Positions 22,408 to 34,680 of a DNA stretch of 64,000 nucleotides are shown here, one piece after another (position 1 is the stretch's first letter; each line of letters opens with the position of its first letter). The notes below the pieces were generated by a model that saw nothing but the letters and a program-made list of their open reading frames with translations, was not told the DNA's origin and did no database searches. The DNA comes from Betaproteobacteria bacterium HGW-Betaproteobacteria-7 (GTDB taxonomy: Bacteria > Pseudomonadota > Gammaproteobacteria > Burkholderiales > Rhodocyclaceae), in NCBI GenBank assembly GCA_002840765.1, contig PHCE01000003.1:149743-213742 (forward strand), given 5' to 3'. The translations under genes were made by a program, and so were the position numbers.

Positions 22408-24324
22408 ATGCCGGATTTCGCCGCCCACCTGCCCACTCCCTTGCCCCGGCCGCATCGCGTACTCGGTCTGGCCGGGCTGGTGGTCGCCTTCCTGCTGCTC
22501 GGCCTGCTTTCCTATCGCGTCTCCGAGCATTACGGCATCAAGGACATGCGCGAGAAGGCGTCGCACCAACTGGACATTCTCGGGGCGGCGATCGACAGCG
22601 AAGTGACCCGGCACGCCTCGATTCCCAGTGCCGTCGAGCTCAACCCGGATGTCGTTGCCCTGTTGCAGACACCGAACGACGCGCAGGACATCCACCAGGC
22701 CGAAGCCAACCGCTTCCTGCAGAAGCTCAACGATCACCTCGGCGGGCCGGTCATCTTTGTTCTCGATATGACCGGCCGGGTGGTCGCTTCCAGCGACTGG
22801 ATCTTTTCCGAGAACCTGCTCGGCTCGGATCTTTCCTATATGCCGTTCTTTCGCGACGCCGTGCGCGGCATGCCGGCCCGCCATTACGCGGTCGATCATG
22901 TGCGCCACGAGCCGGGTTACTACTTCGCCTTGCCGATTCGCGACGAAGCGCGTGAATGGGCGATCATCGGCGTCGCCGTCGTCAAGTCGGGCATCCGCGA
23001 GGTCGAGCGGCGCTGGTTGGCGCAGGAGGCACCGGCGCTGATCGTTGACCGCAATGACGTGGTGCTGCTCGCCTCGCCGCCGGAATGGCGTTACGCGACG
23101 CTGCGTCCGCAGCCGGTGGAAGAGCTCAAGCGCCTGGGCAGTCAGCAGTTCGCCGGCCAGGCCCTGGGGGCGATCAGCCTCAACATCGATCTCGACGGGG
23201 CCGCCGAGGGGCGTGTGGTGCGCTTGCCCAAGCATCTGCGCGACGATGTCACCCCGTCACAGGGGGCACGCCCCTATCTGGCGATGGCGCGTCACCTGCC
23301 GGGGACGGCCTGGCGCATTGTCGTTTTCTCCGATCTGCGACCGGTCGGCGTCCAGGCCGCCACCCATGCGGCGCTCAGTTGCGCCGCCCTCGGCTGTCTG
23401 CTGCTCGGCGTTCTGTATACCCGCCAGCGGCGGCGCCTGGCGCGGGGGCGCGAGGAGGCGCGGGCGATGCTCGAACGGGCCAACCAGGAACTCGAACGCA
23501 AGGTCGAGGAGCGCACCGCCGATCTGTCGGAAGCAGTGACCGGCCTGCAGCGCGAAGTGCAGGAGCGCCAGCGCGCCGAACAGACCCTGCGCGCCGCCCA
23601 GGCCGAACTGGTACAGGCGGCCAAGCTTGCCGTGCTCGGCCAGATGGCCACCGGCATCACCCACGAGCTGAGCCAGCCGCTCGGCGCCATCCGCACCCTG
23701 GCGGCCAATGCCGCGGAATTCATGCGCCGGGCCGATGTGGAAACGGCCGGGAAGAACCTCGCCATCGTCGAACAATTGACGCAGCAGATGGGCAACATCA
23801 TCGGGCCGCTGAAAACCTTCGCCCGCAAGTCGCCGGCGGTGTCGACCGCGGTTGATATCGCCCAGGCCCTGGATAGTGCGCTGTTCCTTTTCGAGTCGCG
23901 CCTGCGGAAAGAGTCGGTCACCGTCGAACGGCAGATTGCGCCTGGTGCCGCGACCGCCTGGTGCGACCGTAACCGGCTGCAGCAGGTGTTGGTCAACCTG
24001 ATCGGCAATGCCCTGGACGCCATGCATGACGAGCCGGTGCGCCGGCTGAGTTTTTCCTGCGAGCGGGCGAGCTCAGGCATGGTCGCGCTGGCCGTCGTTG
24101 ACGCCGGCTGCGGCTTCTCCGAAGAGGCGCTGGCCCATCTGTTCGAACCCTTCTTCACGACCAAGCAGCCGGGCGAAGGCCTCGGTCTGGGCCTGACCAT
24201 CTCGCGCGATATACTGCGCGACTTCGGCGGCGACCTGATGGCCGGGCCGGCGCCCGGCGGCGGCGCCCGCTTCGTTGTCCTGCTGCCGCCCCTGCCGCCA
24301 GATTTCCGGGAAACGTCACCATGA
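22408..24324 (+). CDS. DctB-like sensor histidine kinase
   Basis: Two TM segments with extracytoplasmic sensor, H-box GQMATGITHELSQPLGAIRTLAANA, GEGLGLGLTISRDIL. Confidence 0.88.
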   Translation: MPDFAAHLPTPLPRPHRVLGLAGLVVAFLLLGLLSYRVSEHYGIKDMREKASHQLDILGAAIDSEVTRHASIPSAVELNPDVVALLQTPNDAQDIHQAEANRFLQKLNDHLGGPVIFVLDMTGRVVASSDWIFSENLLGSDLSYMPFFRDAVRGMPARHYAVDHVRHEPGYYFALPIRDEAREWAIIGVAVVKSGIREVERRWLAQEAPALIVDRNDVVLLASPPEWRYATLRPQPVEELKRLGSQQFAGQALGAISLNIDLDGAAEGRVVRLPKHLRDDVTPSQGARPYLAMARHLPGTAWRIVVFSDLRPVGVQAATHAALSCAALGCLLLGVLYTRQRRRLARGREEARAMLERANQELERKVEERTADLSEAVTGLQREVQERQRAEQTLRAAQAELVQAAKLAVLGQMATGITHELSQPLGAIRTLAANAAEFMRRADVETAGKNLAIVEQLTQQMGNIIGPLKTFARKSPAVSTAVDIAQALDSALFLFESRLRKESVTVERQIAPGAATAWCDRNRLQQVLVNLIGNALDAMHDEPVRRLSFSCERASSGMVALAVVDAGCGFSEEALAHLFEPFFTTKQPGEGLGLGLTISRDILRDFGGDLMAGPAPGGGARFVVLLPPLPPDFRETSP

Positions 24325-25640
24325 AGACGCCACTGCAAGTCCTGCTCGTCGAGGATGATCCAAATGTCCGCCTGGGCTGCGAGCAAGCCATGCAGCTGGC
24401 CGGCATTCCGGTCATCGCAACGGCCTCGGCGGAGGAGGCGGAGAAGCACCTGACGGCGGATTTTCCCGGCATTGTCGTCACCGACATGCGCTTGCCCGGC
24501 CGCAGCGGCATGGAGTTGTTGCGCCGCGTCCGCGAGCGTGATGCCGATTTGCCGGTGATCATCATCACCGGTCACGGCGACGTGACGCTGGCGGTGGAAG
24601 CGATGCGCAATGGCGCCTACGATTTCATGCAGAAGCCGTTCTCCACCGACGATCTGGTCGAGGTGGTGCGCCGGGCGCTGGAAAAACGCGAACTGGTGCT
24701 GGAAGTCGAATCGCTGCGCCGCCGGCTGGATCAGCGGGACGACCTGGAAGCCCGCCTGATCGGCCGCTCGCCCCTGATGCAACGGGTGCGCCGGTTGATT
24801 CTCGATGTTGCCGATGCCTCGGTCGACGTGCTGATCTTTGGCGAAACCGGCACCGGCAAGGAGATGGTCGCGCGCTGCCTGCACGACCTGTCGCAGGCCG
24901 GCCGGGAAAATTACGTGGCGCTCAACTGCGGCGGCATGGCCGACAACCTGCTCGACAGCGAGCTCTTCGGCCACGAGTCGGGGGCCTTCACCGGCGCCCA
25001 GAAACGGCGTATCGGCAAGATCGAATACGCCAGCGGCGGCACGCTGTTCCTCGACGAAGTCGAAAGCATGCCGATGAACATGCAGATCAAGCTGCTGCGC
25101 GTGTTGCAGGAGCGGGTCATCGAACGTCTCGGTTCAAACCAGCAGATTCCGGTCAATTGCCGGGTGATCGCCGCCAGCAAGGAAGACCTCAAGGCCTGGT
25201 CGGAGCAGGGCAAATTCCGCGCCGATCTCTACTACCGGCTCAACGTCGTGCGCATCGAACTGCCGCCGCTGCGCGAGCGCCGCGAAGACATACCGGCCCT
25301 CTACGATGCCTTCCTGCTACAGGCGGCCAAGCGTTTCAACCGGCCGCCGCCGCTGGTGCCGCCAGAAACCATGCACCGCCTGATGGCGCAGGAATGGCCG
25401 GGCAACATCCGCGAACTGAAGAATGCCGCCGATTGCCATGCGCTCGGCATCGGTGGCGCCACGCCGAGCGTCGGGCAGGGCGTCATGCCATCGCTGACGG
25501 AAGCGGTGGAGGGCTACGAACGGCAACTGATCGCCGACGAATTCACCCGCCAGGGCGGGAACATTCAGCGCACGGCGGATGTCCTGAAGGTGGCGCGGAC
25601 GACGTTGCACGACAAGCTGAAGAAGTACGGGCTGCTTTGA
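24321..25640 (+). CDS. DctD-like sigma-54-dependent response regulator
   Basis: Receiver [56 protein letters not shown]; overlaps the kinase gene by 4 nt. Confidence 0.9.
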   Translation: MKTPLQVLLVEDDPNVRLGCEQAMQLAGIPVIATASAEEAEKHLTADFPGIVVTDMRLPGRSGMELLRRVRERDADLPVIIITGHGDVTLAVEAMRNGAYDFMQKPFSTDDLVEVVRRALEKRELVLEVESLRRRLDQRDDLEARLIGRSPLMQRVRRLILDVADASVDVLIFGETGTGKEMVARCLHDLSQAGRENYVALNCGGMADNLLDSELFGHESGAFTGAQKRRIGKIEYASGGTLFLDEVESMPMNMQIKLLRVLQERVIERLGSNQQIPVNCRVIAASKEDLKAWSEQGKFRADLYYRLNVVRIELPPLRERREDIPALYDAFLLQAAKRFNRPPPLVPPETMHRLMAQEWPGNIRELKNAADCHALGIGGATPSVGQGVMPSLTEAVEGYERQLIADEFTRQGGNIQRTADVLKVARTTLHDKLKKYGLL

Positions 25641-25759
25641 CGGGTTGCGCCGAGTGGATCCGACAAATTCCACCGCGTGAATTTTTTGCTTAAGTAAAAT
25701 AAACCACTGCAAATTTTATTAGTGCTCGCTGTTAATTAAGCGGCCTTAACCAAGCGTCC

Positions 25760-26965
25760 ATGCCCGCCACCCCGACCGACCCATCCCAAGACCAGAGCGC
25801 CTCGCGGATCGGGCGCTACGTCACGACAGTCGCCTTCAACGAAACCGTGAATGCCTACGTGCCGCCGCCGCTTCCCCCTTCGCCGCCTCTGCTCCTCTCA
25901 GACGAGCTGCTACGCCGCCTGAGTGAGGCCGACCGCGCCGTCGGTCGTTTGGACGGCGTGGCCATGCTGCTCCCGGACAAAGCCCTCTTTCTTTACATGT
26001 ACGTCCGCAAGGAGGCCGTCCTGTCCTCACAGATCGAAGGGACGCAGTCCACGCTCGACGAGCTGCTCCGCTACGAGAACGAGGCGCTGGCCGGGAAGCC
26101 GCTCGACGACATCACGGAAGTATCGAACTACGTGGACGCGATGATGTACGGCCTCGAGCGCCTGCGCGACCCCCAAGGCCTGCCACTCTGCCTGCGGCTC
26201 CTGCGCGAGATGCACGCGCGCCTGCTCCAGAAGGGTCGCGGCGAAAACAAGGATCCCGGCGAATTCCGCCGATCGCAGAACTGGCTCGGCGGAACCAGGC
26301 CGGGCAATGCTCAGTTCGTCCCGCCGCCAGTGAACGAAATGAATGTCTGCCTGAACGACCTGGAGCGTTTCCTCCAGGACGACTCGCGCCCCATGCCGCC
26401 GCTCATCAAGGCCGCCTTGCTCCACGTCCAGTTTGAAACGATCCACCCCTTCCTCGATGGCAACGGTCGGCTCGGGCGGCTGCTCATCGCGCTATTCCTT
26501 GTGGACAAGGGCGTCCTGCGCGAGCCGCTGCTCTACCTCAGCCTCTACCTGAAGAGCCGGCGGGAGGACTACTACCGCCTCCTGCAGGAGGTCCGTCTGA
26601 AAGGCGATTGGGAGACCTGGATGGAGTTCTTCCTCGACGGCGTCGCCGCAACCGCGAACAACGCCTTCGAGAGCGCCATGGACATCGTCGCGCTCTTCCG
26701 GAGCGACCGCGAACGGATCGCCGCCACCGGCGACCAGACGAATTCCATGCTCCGCATCCACGAACTGATGCAGACCCACCCGTTCCTGAATGCGGCCCAA
26801 GCGCAACGGAAAACGGGACTGAGCGCGCCAACGGTCAACAAGGCGTTCGAGGCCCTTGAAGGGCTCGGCGTCGTTCGCGAAGTGACCGGCAAGCAGCGCG
26901 GTCGGGTTTTCGCCTACGGGGCCTTCCTCGACATCCTCGACGCGGGTACCGGCGTCGTGGCGTAA
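25760..26965 (+). CDS. Fic family protein
   Basis: Fic motif HPFLDGNGRLGR and N-terminal SSQIEGTQSTLDELL, compatible with a class II inhibitory helix. Confidence 0.92.
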   Translation: MPATPTDPSQDQSASRIGRYVTTVAFNETVNAYVPPPLPPSPPLLLSDELLRRLSEADRAVGRLDGVAMLLPDKALFLYMYVRKEAVLSSQIEGTQSTLDELLRYENEALAGKPLDDITEVSNYVDAMMYGLERLRDPQGLPLCLRLLREMHARLLQKGRGENKDPGEFRRSQNWLGGTRPGNAQFVPPPVNEMNVCLNDLERFLQDDSRPMPPLIKAALLHVQFETIHPFLDGNGRLGRLLIALFLVDKGVLREPLLYLSLYLKSRREDYYRLLQEVRLKGDWETWMEFFLDGVAATANNAFESAMDIVALFRSDRERIAATGDQTNSMLRIHELMQTHPFLNAAQAQRKTGLSAPTVNKAFEALEGLGVVREVTGKQRGRVFAYGAFLDILDAGTGVVA

Positions 26966-27095
26966 ATGCTGGCATTAAAGCCATGCCACCTTTGGCGGGG
27001 CTCAGTGCTGATTGCTCACAAAGTTAGCACTGTGGAAAAGGGATCGAAAAGGGGGGAAGAGATATTTCCCTTTTAAAAACAGACCCTATCGGCGG

Positions 27096-27506
27096 TCAAT
27101 GCCCGGCGACCCAGTTTTCAATTCGTAGCTTGTCATAGACCGCAAAATCGGCCGGGTTGTTGGTAACTAGAGTGACATCCAGGGCCATGGCATGACTGGC
27201 GATCAACTTGTCCAGGGCGTCCCGTTTGCGCTCCCGCGCCAGCAGCCGGGCAGGGCCGTAGGCCTTGGCGGCCCCGGCATCGAAAGGCCCGGCCGGAACC
27301 TCGTTCAGGAAAGCTTCCAGCGCCGCCCGGTTGCGCTGGCGGTTTGCCTCATCCGAAGCCGCTACGCCATATTCCAGCTCGGCCAGCGTGATGGCGGAAA
27401 TCACCACGTCGCCGACAAAACACTGCGCGAACCGTTCCGCCACCTCCGGCGGCTGATGCTTCATCAGGTAGATGCAGATATTGGTGTCCAGCATGTAGCG
27501 AGCCAT
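27096..27506 (-). CDS. vapC: PIN-domain toxin, VapC family
   Basis: MARYMLDTNICIYLMKHQPPEVAERF...ISAITLAELEYGV...LDKLIASHAMALDVTLVTNNPADF. Confidence 0.88.
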   Translation of the reverse strand: MARYMLDTNICIYLMKHQPPEVAERFAQCFVGDVVISAITLAELEYGVAASDEANRQRNRAALEAFLNEVPAGPFDAGAAKAYGPARLLARERKRDALDKLIASHAMALDVTLVTNNPADFAVYDKLRIENWVAGH

Positions 27507-27529
27507 CAGAGCGCCTCGCGCTCAGCCTG

Positions 27530-27742
27530 CTAGTTCTGTTCGCGGCCATCATCCATGAAGTCGGGGCTGAACTGGGCAAGTACCGCCAACACATCGCCCA
27601 TGCGGCGCTGCGCGGGACGAATGCGCAATTCGTCACCAATGCGCTCGATCATCAGTTCCATGTCCGAAACCTCGTAAGCCAGTTCGGCCGGGATGCGCAC
27701 GGCCTGTGAGTTGCCATTCTTGAACAGGCGAGTCGTGGTCAT
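27530..27742 (-). CDS. vapB: VapB-type antitoxin (AbrB/SpoVT-like)
   Basis: MTTTRLFKNGNSQAVRIPAELAYEVSDMELMIERIGDELRIRPA; directly upstream of the PIN toxin. Confidence 0.85.
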   Translation of the reverse strand: MTTTRLFKNGNSQAVRIPAELAYEVSDMELMIERIGDELRIRPAQRRMGDVLAVLAQFSPDFMDDGREQN

Positions 27743-28111
27743 GTCAATTTCGCTGCAGGGTGGTTGTATGTACATGTGCCTCCTGGTGCCGAGAGCCATC
27801 ATTAGTAAGTGGTGGTATCAGTATCATCTCGGCGCCTAACGCGCTTCCCCACTTATGCAGATGACAAAAAAGGCGCGGCGGCGGTACATGGTGAGCGGCT
27901 CAGAAAAGTAAATGTCTCTGACCCCTTAGGCCCTTCAGACCCCTTAGGCCCTTCATGCTGGAAAGAAGAAGGCACGGCGATGGGCTACTGTAAGTGGTTT
28001 GGAAGGCTAGTTGTCTCTGACCCCAATCACTTTCAAAGTGTTGCGCTCGTCCGAAGTCGTAGATGTCAAATCATTCCACATATAATGGTCAGCAAGATGT
28101 TAGGAGGGGGC

Positions 28112-28582
28112 ATGAATTTCGAATTAATCGTTAACGTGTCGCGATGGTTGTGGGAGCTTCTTGCGAACCCAAAGTTCTCGGCTGTTGCATCATCGTTGGG
28201 GGCGCTTATATCTGTCCGCGTGTGGTTTTCATTGAGAGAAATTCGGCAGAAAGTACTTTTTCGGCAACGAGCTCCAGAAATTGCTGAAGCGATTAAAGGC
28301 CACGCAAGCAACTTGAGTGCTTTCCTGCAAGACTTTGATTCCTCCAGCGAGGCCATTTCAACTGAGATTGCTCTCGCTCTTGAACAGTTAAAGGCGGCAG
28401 CGAAGAAGCTTAACGGAACTGCAAAGGGCTCGGTGAATGACGCGATTGGAGCAATTAAGTCCTTCCAGAAGCTTCCTGAGGCAAAGCCCCCGCGGGAGAA
28501 AGTGCGCCACATTTATACTCAACTTTTGTCATCCGCAACCGCTATTGAGTTGATGGTTGCGGATTCAAGGCTGGAGGTCTGA
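28112..28582 (+). CDS. Uncharacterised protein with one predicted membrane segment (start uncertain)
   Basis: ORF 27809-28582; ATG at 28112 (MNFELIVNVSRWLWELLANPKFSAVASSLGALISVRVWF) is a plausible start, because the upstream part lies over repeat-like DNA. Confidence 0.5.
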   Translation: MNFELIVNVSRWLWELLANPKFSAVASSLGALISVRVWFSLREIRQKVLFRQRAPEIAEAIKGHASNLSAFLQDFDSSSEAISTEIALALEQLKAAAKKLNGTAKGSVNDAIGAIKSFQKLPEAKPPREKVRHIYTQLLSSATAIELMVADSRLEV

Positions 28583-28586
28583 TTGT

Positions 28587-29018
28587 ATGACGTCGTTATC
28601 TTCTTCTAACCAATGGATTGAAGCAATTTCAATCCTCAACGACCTTACTCAAGTTGGGAAGGTGACTTGGCGTGTGTCTAGCACAACATACGTATCTCCT
28701 CCGCGGCTTGGAGGCTTATCTCTGCTTGGGACTCCAGTGAAGTACGTTTGCCACGGAGCATTTGAAGCTGCTTACAATGGCAAGACCTTCCGTCTTACTA
28801 AGTTTAATAATCCGGCTGCGACCTTGCTCACTGGTGACGGTGATAACGCATATCTCTACGTACTCGATTTGCTAAGCGATGGCGTTGAGATGTATCGAGT
28901 ACCCGTAGCTGCGGGGTTAAACGACCTGTACCGTTCAATACAGCATCAAGTAGCGGGCGTTGACGATGTTTTACAGTCACTTCTAGGCGAACGGGATGTG
29001 CTGAATAGTAGCCAATGA
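28587..29018 (+). CDS. Uncharacterised protein
   Basis: 144-codon ORF starting MTSLSSSNQWIEAISILNDL, immediately downstream of the preceding ORF; no family recognised. Confidence 0.5.
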   Translation: MTSLSSSNQWIEAISILNDLTQVGKVTWRVSSTTYVSPPRLGGLSLLGTPVKYVCHGAFEAAYNGKTFRLTKFNNPAATLLTGDGDNAYLYVLDLLSDGVEMYRVPVAAGLNDLYRSIQHQVAGVDDVLQSLLGERDVLNSSQ

Positions 29019-29290
29019 TCGCTATTGTCTCCAAAGCATGATGCTCAACCAAAGGGAGCAGAGACATTTCCCTTTTCCGACCAATCAACTTCTTCATTTC
29101 TCCTGCCTCCCCTCCAAAGCGTGAATTGCCCGAAATTGATTGTATGAAGATTGGGCATTCTATTGAATGGCGTATGAATATGTAACGCCGCTTTGGACGT
29201 GAGCCATGCTTTCTGTTCAGCCTGTGGGCATATTTTCCAGAGGCGACGGGTAGCGCGGGGAGGCGGGAAGGCGCCAGGCGCCGATGGTCT

Positions 29291-31078
29291 TCAGTCTGCC
29301 GGCAGGCTCAAGATGAAGATGGCGCCGCCGTCCGGCGCGTTGCGGGCGGCCAGCGTGCCGCCGTAGCTTTCGACGATGGTCAGCGAAATGGCCAGACCGA
29401 GGCCGAGGCCGGCGCCAGCGGGTTTGGTGGTGTAGAAGGGTTCGAACAGGTGGCCGCGCACGTCGTCGGGGATGCCGGGGCCGTGGTCGCGGACTTCGAT
29501 GACGACCTGTCCGGTCTCGTCGCGCACGCCGACTTCGATGCGCGGCTCCGGCCGGTCGTGCATGGCGTCGAGGGCGTTGAGCAGCAGGTTGACCAATACC
29601 TGCTCCAGCCGCCCGGCTTCTGCGATCACGGTGAGGGCCGGGGCGAAGGGGGCGACGGCGATCTGGGCGGCGATTTCGCGGCGGCGTGGTTCGACGATCA
29701 GCAGCGCGTGTTCGATGGTGCTGGCGATGTTGACCGCTTGTGGCGTATCCGCCTCGCGCCGGGCGAAGCTTTTCAGCTGGCGGACGATGCGCCCGGTGCG
29801 CCCGACCAGTTCGCTGATCATCTGCAGGTTGTCGGCAACTTCGGCGTGGCGGCCGCGGGCGAGCAGGGCGGTGGCGTTGTCGGCGAAAGTCTGCAGCGCC
29901 GCCAGCGGCTGGTTCAGTTCGTGGCTGATGCCGGCGGACAGTTGCCCGAGCACCGCCAGCTTGCCGGCCTGCACGGCGTTGTCACGGGTTTCGTGGAGGA
30001 TGGCTTCAGTGCGCTGCAGGGCGCCGATTTTTTCGGTCAGGTCGGCGGTGCGTTCGGCGATGCGGCTTTCCAGTTCGGCGTGAATGCGCCGTAGTTCTTC
30101 GCGGCGGCGGGCGCGATGCTGGAAGTGGGCGGCCAGACCGAGGGCGAAGGCGGCGGCGAAGACCAGGGCGCTGGCGCCGGTGAAGGCGCTGCCGCGGGCT
30201 TCGTCGGGCCGCCCGAGCTGCACCACCTGCCAGCCGAGGTTGCCGACCGGACGGGCGACGATCAGGTGTTCACGTGGCGCTTCGTCGGGCAGGGCCAGGC
30301 GTACCGGCTCCTGGGCGGTCAGCGGCAGCGGCTTGTCGGCTAGTGGCTGGATGGCCTGATTGCCGTACTGCCGGGTGTTCTCCAGGCGCTGGCGTGCACT
30401 TTCGGCAAGCGGCGCCAGGTTGCGGTAGCGCAGGCGGCGGTCGGAGGCGAGGAAAACGATGCCGTCGCCGTCGGTCAGCAGCAGGGTGTCGCCGGTGCCG
30501 GCCATGGCCTGTTCGAGGGTTTCGAGGCCGACCTTGATGGCGACGACGCCGACGACCTTGCCTTGTTCGCGCAGCGGCGCGGCGATGAAATAGCCGGGCT
30601 CGCCGGTGGTGACGCCGACGCCGTAGAAGCGACCGAGGCCGTGGTCCACGGCGTCGCTGAAATAGGGGCGGAAGGCGTAGTTGTGGCCGATGAAGCTGCG
30701 CGGCTGGCGCCAGTTGCTGGCGGCCAGGGTGAGGCCGTTGGCGTCGATCAGGTACGTGGCGGCGACTGCGGCGCCCTGCTGGGCGGCTTCCAGATAGGCA
30801 TTGGCGGCGGCGATGCGGGCCGGATTGCCCGGTTCGCGCAGCAGGGCGGCCAGCGAGGGTTCGAGGGCGAGCAGGCCGGGCAGGGCTTCGTGGCGATAGA
30901 GCGTGGCTTCCAGCGACAGGGCGAAGGCATCGAGACGCTGCGCTGCCAGTCGGCGTTCGTGATCGAGGTTGTGGCGGAACAGCCACTGGTAGGCAAACAA
31001 ACCGATCAGCAGGCACAGGCCGGTGGCGGCGATGGGCAGCAGCCACGGGCGGTTTGACTGGGGACGGGAAGCGCTCAT
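29291..31078 (-). CDS. DctB-like sensor histidine kinase
   Basis: H-box GQLSAGISHELNQPLAALQTFADNA, GAGLGLGLAISLTIVESYGG; next to the TRAP operon. Confidence 0.88.
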   Translation of the reverse strand: MSASRPQSNRPWLLPIAATGLCLLIGLFAYQWLFRHNLDHERRLAAQRLDAFALSLEATLYRHEALPGLLALEPSLAALLREPGNPARIAAANAYLEAAQQGAAVAATYLIDANGLTLAASNWRQPRSFIGHNYAFRPYFSDAVDHGLGRFYGVGVTTGEPGYFIAAPLREQGKVVGVVAIKVGLETLEQAMAGTGDTLLLTDGDGIVFLASDRRLRYRNLAPLAESARQRLENTRQYGNQAIQPLADKPLPLTAQEPVRLALPDEAPREHLIVARPVGNLGWQVVQLGRPDEARGSAFTGASALVFAAAFALGLAAHFQHRARRREELRRIHAELESRIAERTADLTEKIGALQRTEAILHETRDNAVQAGKLAVLGQLSAGISHELNQPLAALQTFADNATALLARGRHAEVADNLQMISELVGRTGRIVRQLKSFARREADTPQAVNIASTIEHALLIVEPRRREIAAQIAVAPFAPALTVIAEAGRLEQVLVNLLLNALDAMHDRPEPRIEVGVRDETGQVVIEVRDHGPGIPDDVRGHLFEPFYTTKPAGAGLGLGLAISLTIVESYGGTLAARNAPDGGAIFILSLPAD

Positions 31079-31490
31079 GGCGGCATCGTAGCGGGTTTTG
31101 CCGGGCCTCGTTCAGCCTCGTCGCCCTGGCAGGGGCGCAGGGTCAGCACGGCTTCAGCGGGCAGGCCGGGCAGCCAGGCGGTGACCGGCCGGCATTTTCC
31201 GGCGACGCAGATGATGTAGGGCTGAACGTGCGGTGAGTGGCGCAGTTGCACTTCCGGTAGCAGCGGCAGCGGCGGCGTGTAATGCCAGGCGCCGTCGCGC
31301 AGTACGGAATCGGCCGGTGGTTCCATGCCGGCGCCGGTGCCCTGAACGCGGGCCGAAGTCAAACGCAGGGCGCCAGCTTCCAGCCGGTAGTCCTCTTCCC
31401 AGACGCTGCGCTGGACGGAGTGCGTCCAGCGCAGCGTCACCGCCTCGCCGAGCGGCGCCAAGAGCAGGCCGGCGGCGAGGCAGAGGGCGC

Positions 31491-31494
<4 letters not shown>
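31075..31494 (-). CDS. DUF1850-like small protein associated with TAXI-TRAP (GTG start inferred)
   Basis: VSALCLAAGLLLAPLGEAVTLRWTHSVQRSVWEEDYRLEAGALRLTSARVQGTGAGME; overlaps the neighbouring genes on each side. Confidence 0.7.
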
Positions 31495-33554
<2,060 letters not shown>

Positions 33555-33560
33555 GATGTC

Positions 33561-34505
33561 TTACTTGAGCAGGCCGGCTTCGCGGTAGTACTTCTCGGCA
33601 CCCGGATGCAGCGGCACCGGCGAACCGATGGCCATCTTCTCCTTCTTGATCGCCTTGGCGGCGGCGTGGGCAGTGGCCATGGCATCGAGGTTCTCGGTCA
33701 TCGACTTGGTCATCTTGTAGACCGTGTCGGTCGGCACGCCTTCATGGGTGATCAGGTAGTTGGGCACGAGCACGGTCTGCACGTCGGCCGTCTGGCCGTT
33801 GTAGGTGTTGGCCGGGATGGTGCCGGACTGGTAGGCGGCATCGCCGATCTTGGCGACGACATTGGCCGGGATTTCGATGACGACGATCTTCAGTGCCGTC
33901 GCCAGGTCGCGCACGGCGGCGACGCCCAGTCCGGAGGAAAGCAGCGTCGCGTCGAGCTGGCGGTTCTTCATCAGTTCGACCGATTCCGAGTAGCCGAGGT
34001 ATTCGACCTTGGCCAGATCCTGATAACCGAGGCCGGCGGCCTTGAGGATGTCGCGGCTGTTCAGTTCAGTGCCGCTCTTCGGCGCGCCGACCGAGACGCG
34101 CTTACCTTTCAGGTCGGCCAGCGACTTGATGCCGGAATCGGCGGCGGCGAGGAAGTGGATGTAATTGGGGTAGATGGCGGCGACGGTGCGCAGCTTGGTC
34201 AGCGGCGCCTTGAAGCCGACGTCGGCGTTGCCCTTCCAGGCTTCCGACAGCGTATCGCCAAGGGTAAAGGCAATTTCACCCTTGCCAGCCTGCAGCAGAT
34301 TGAGGTTTTCGGCCGAAGCCTTGGTCGCCTGCACCGACATCTTGGTGTCCGGCATCACCTTGCCGTAGATCTGGGTCAGCGAGACGCCGAGCGGGTAATA
34401 GACGCCGCTGGTACCGCCAGTCAGGACGTTGATGAAGTCGGCGGCATGGCCGGCGGTGGTGCCGACGGCCAGAGCGGCGACGGCGATCAGGGAACGTAGT
34501 TTCAT
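33561..34505 (-). CDS. TAXI family TRAP transporter solute receptor
   Basis: Signal peptide, FINVLTGGTSGVYYPLGVSLTQIYGKVMPD typical of TAXI; start taken at MKLRSLIAVAAL. Confidence 0.93.
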   Translation of the reverse strand: MKLRSLIAVAALAVGTTAGHAADFINVLTGGTSGVYYPLGVSLTQIYGKVMPDTKMSVQATKASAENLNLLQAGKGEIAFTLGDTLSEAWKGNADVGFKAPLTKLRTVAAIYPNYIHFLAAADSGIKSLADLKGKRVSVGAPKSGTELNSRDILKAAGLGYQDLAKVEYLGYSESVELMKNRQLDATLLSSGLGVAAVRDLATALKIVVIEIPANVVAKIGDAAYQSGTIPANTYNGQTADVQTVLVPNYLITHEGVPTDTVYKMTKSMTENLDAMATAHAAAKAIKKEKMAIGSPVPLHPGAEKYYREAGLLK

Positions 34506-34559
34506 GGAATCTCCTCCTGTGGTTTTGACTAACCGCGGTGCGGTTGGGTCCATACGTTT

Positions 34560-34574
34560 GCAGGAGGCGTGCCA
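34560..34574 (-). promoter_or_regulatory. Sigma-54 (-24/-12) promoter for the TAXI-TRAP operon
   Basis: Minus-strand TGGCACGCCTCCTGC; GG (34573-34572), N10, GC (34561-34560). Confidence 0.72.
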
Positions 34575-34649
34575 GCGTCAGCCTGTCGCGGCAGTAGGCT
34601 GATTTTCAAGGGTTTTGCCGGTGATGGTGATGCCGGTACGAGTATGGCT

Positions 34650-34665
34650 GTGCGGAAATTCGCAC
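34650..34665. promoter_or_regulatory. Palindromic upstream site 1 for the TRAP operon
   Basis: GTGCGGAAATTCGCAC (GTGCG...CGCAC arms). Confidence 0.6.
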
Positions 34666-34680
34666 ACCCGGGCCTGACTG

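Noticed and set aside
27809-28111. N-terminal extension of the 257-aa ORF
   Set aside because: Covers tandem repeats and TGTCTCTGACCCC element fragments; coding is more plausible from about 28112.
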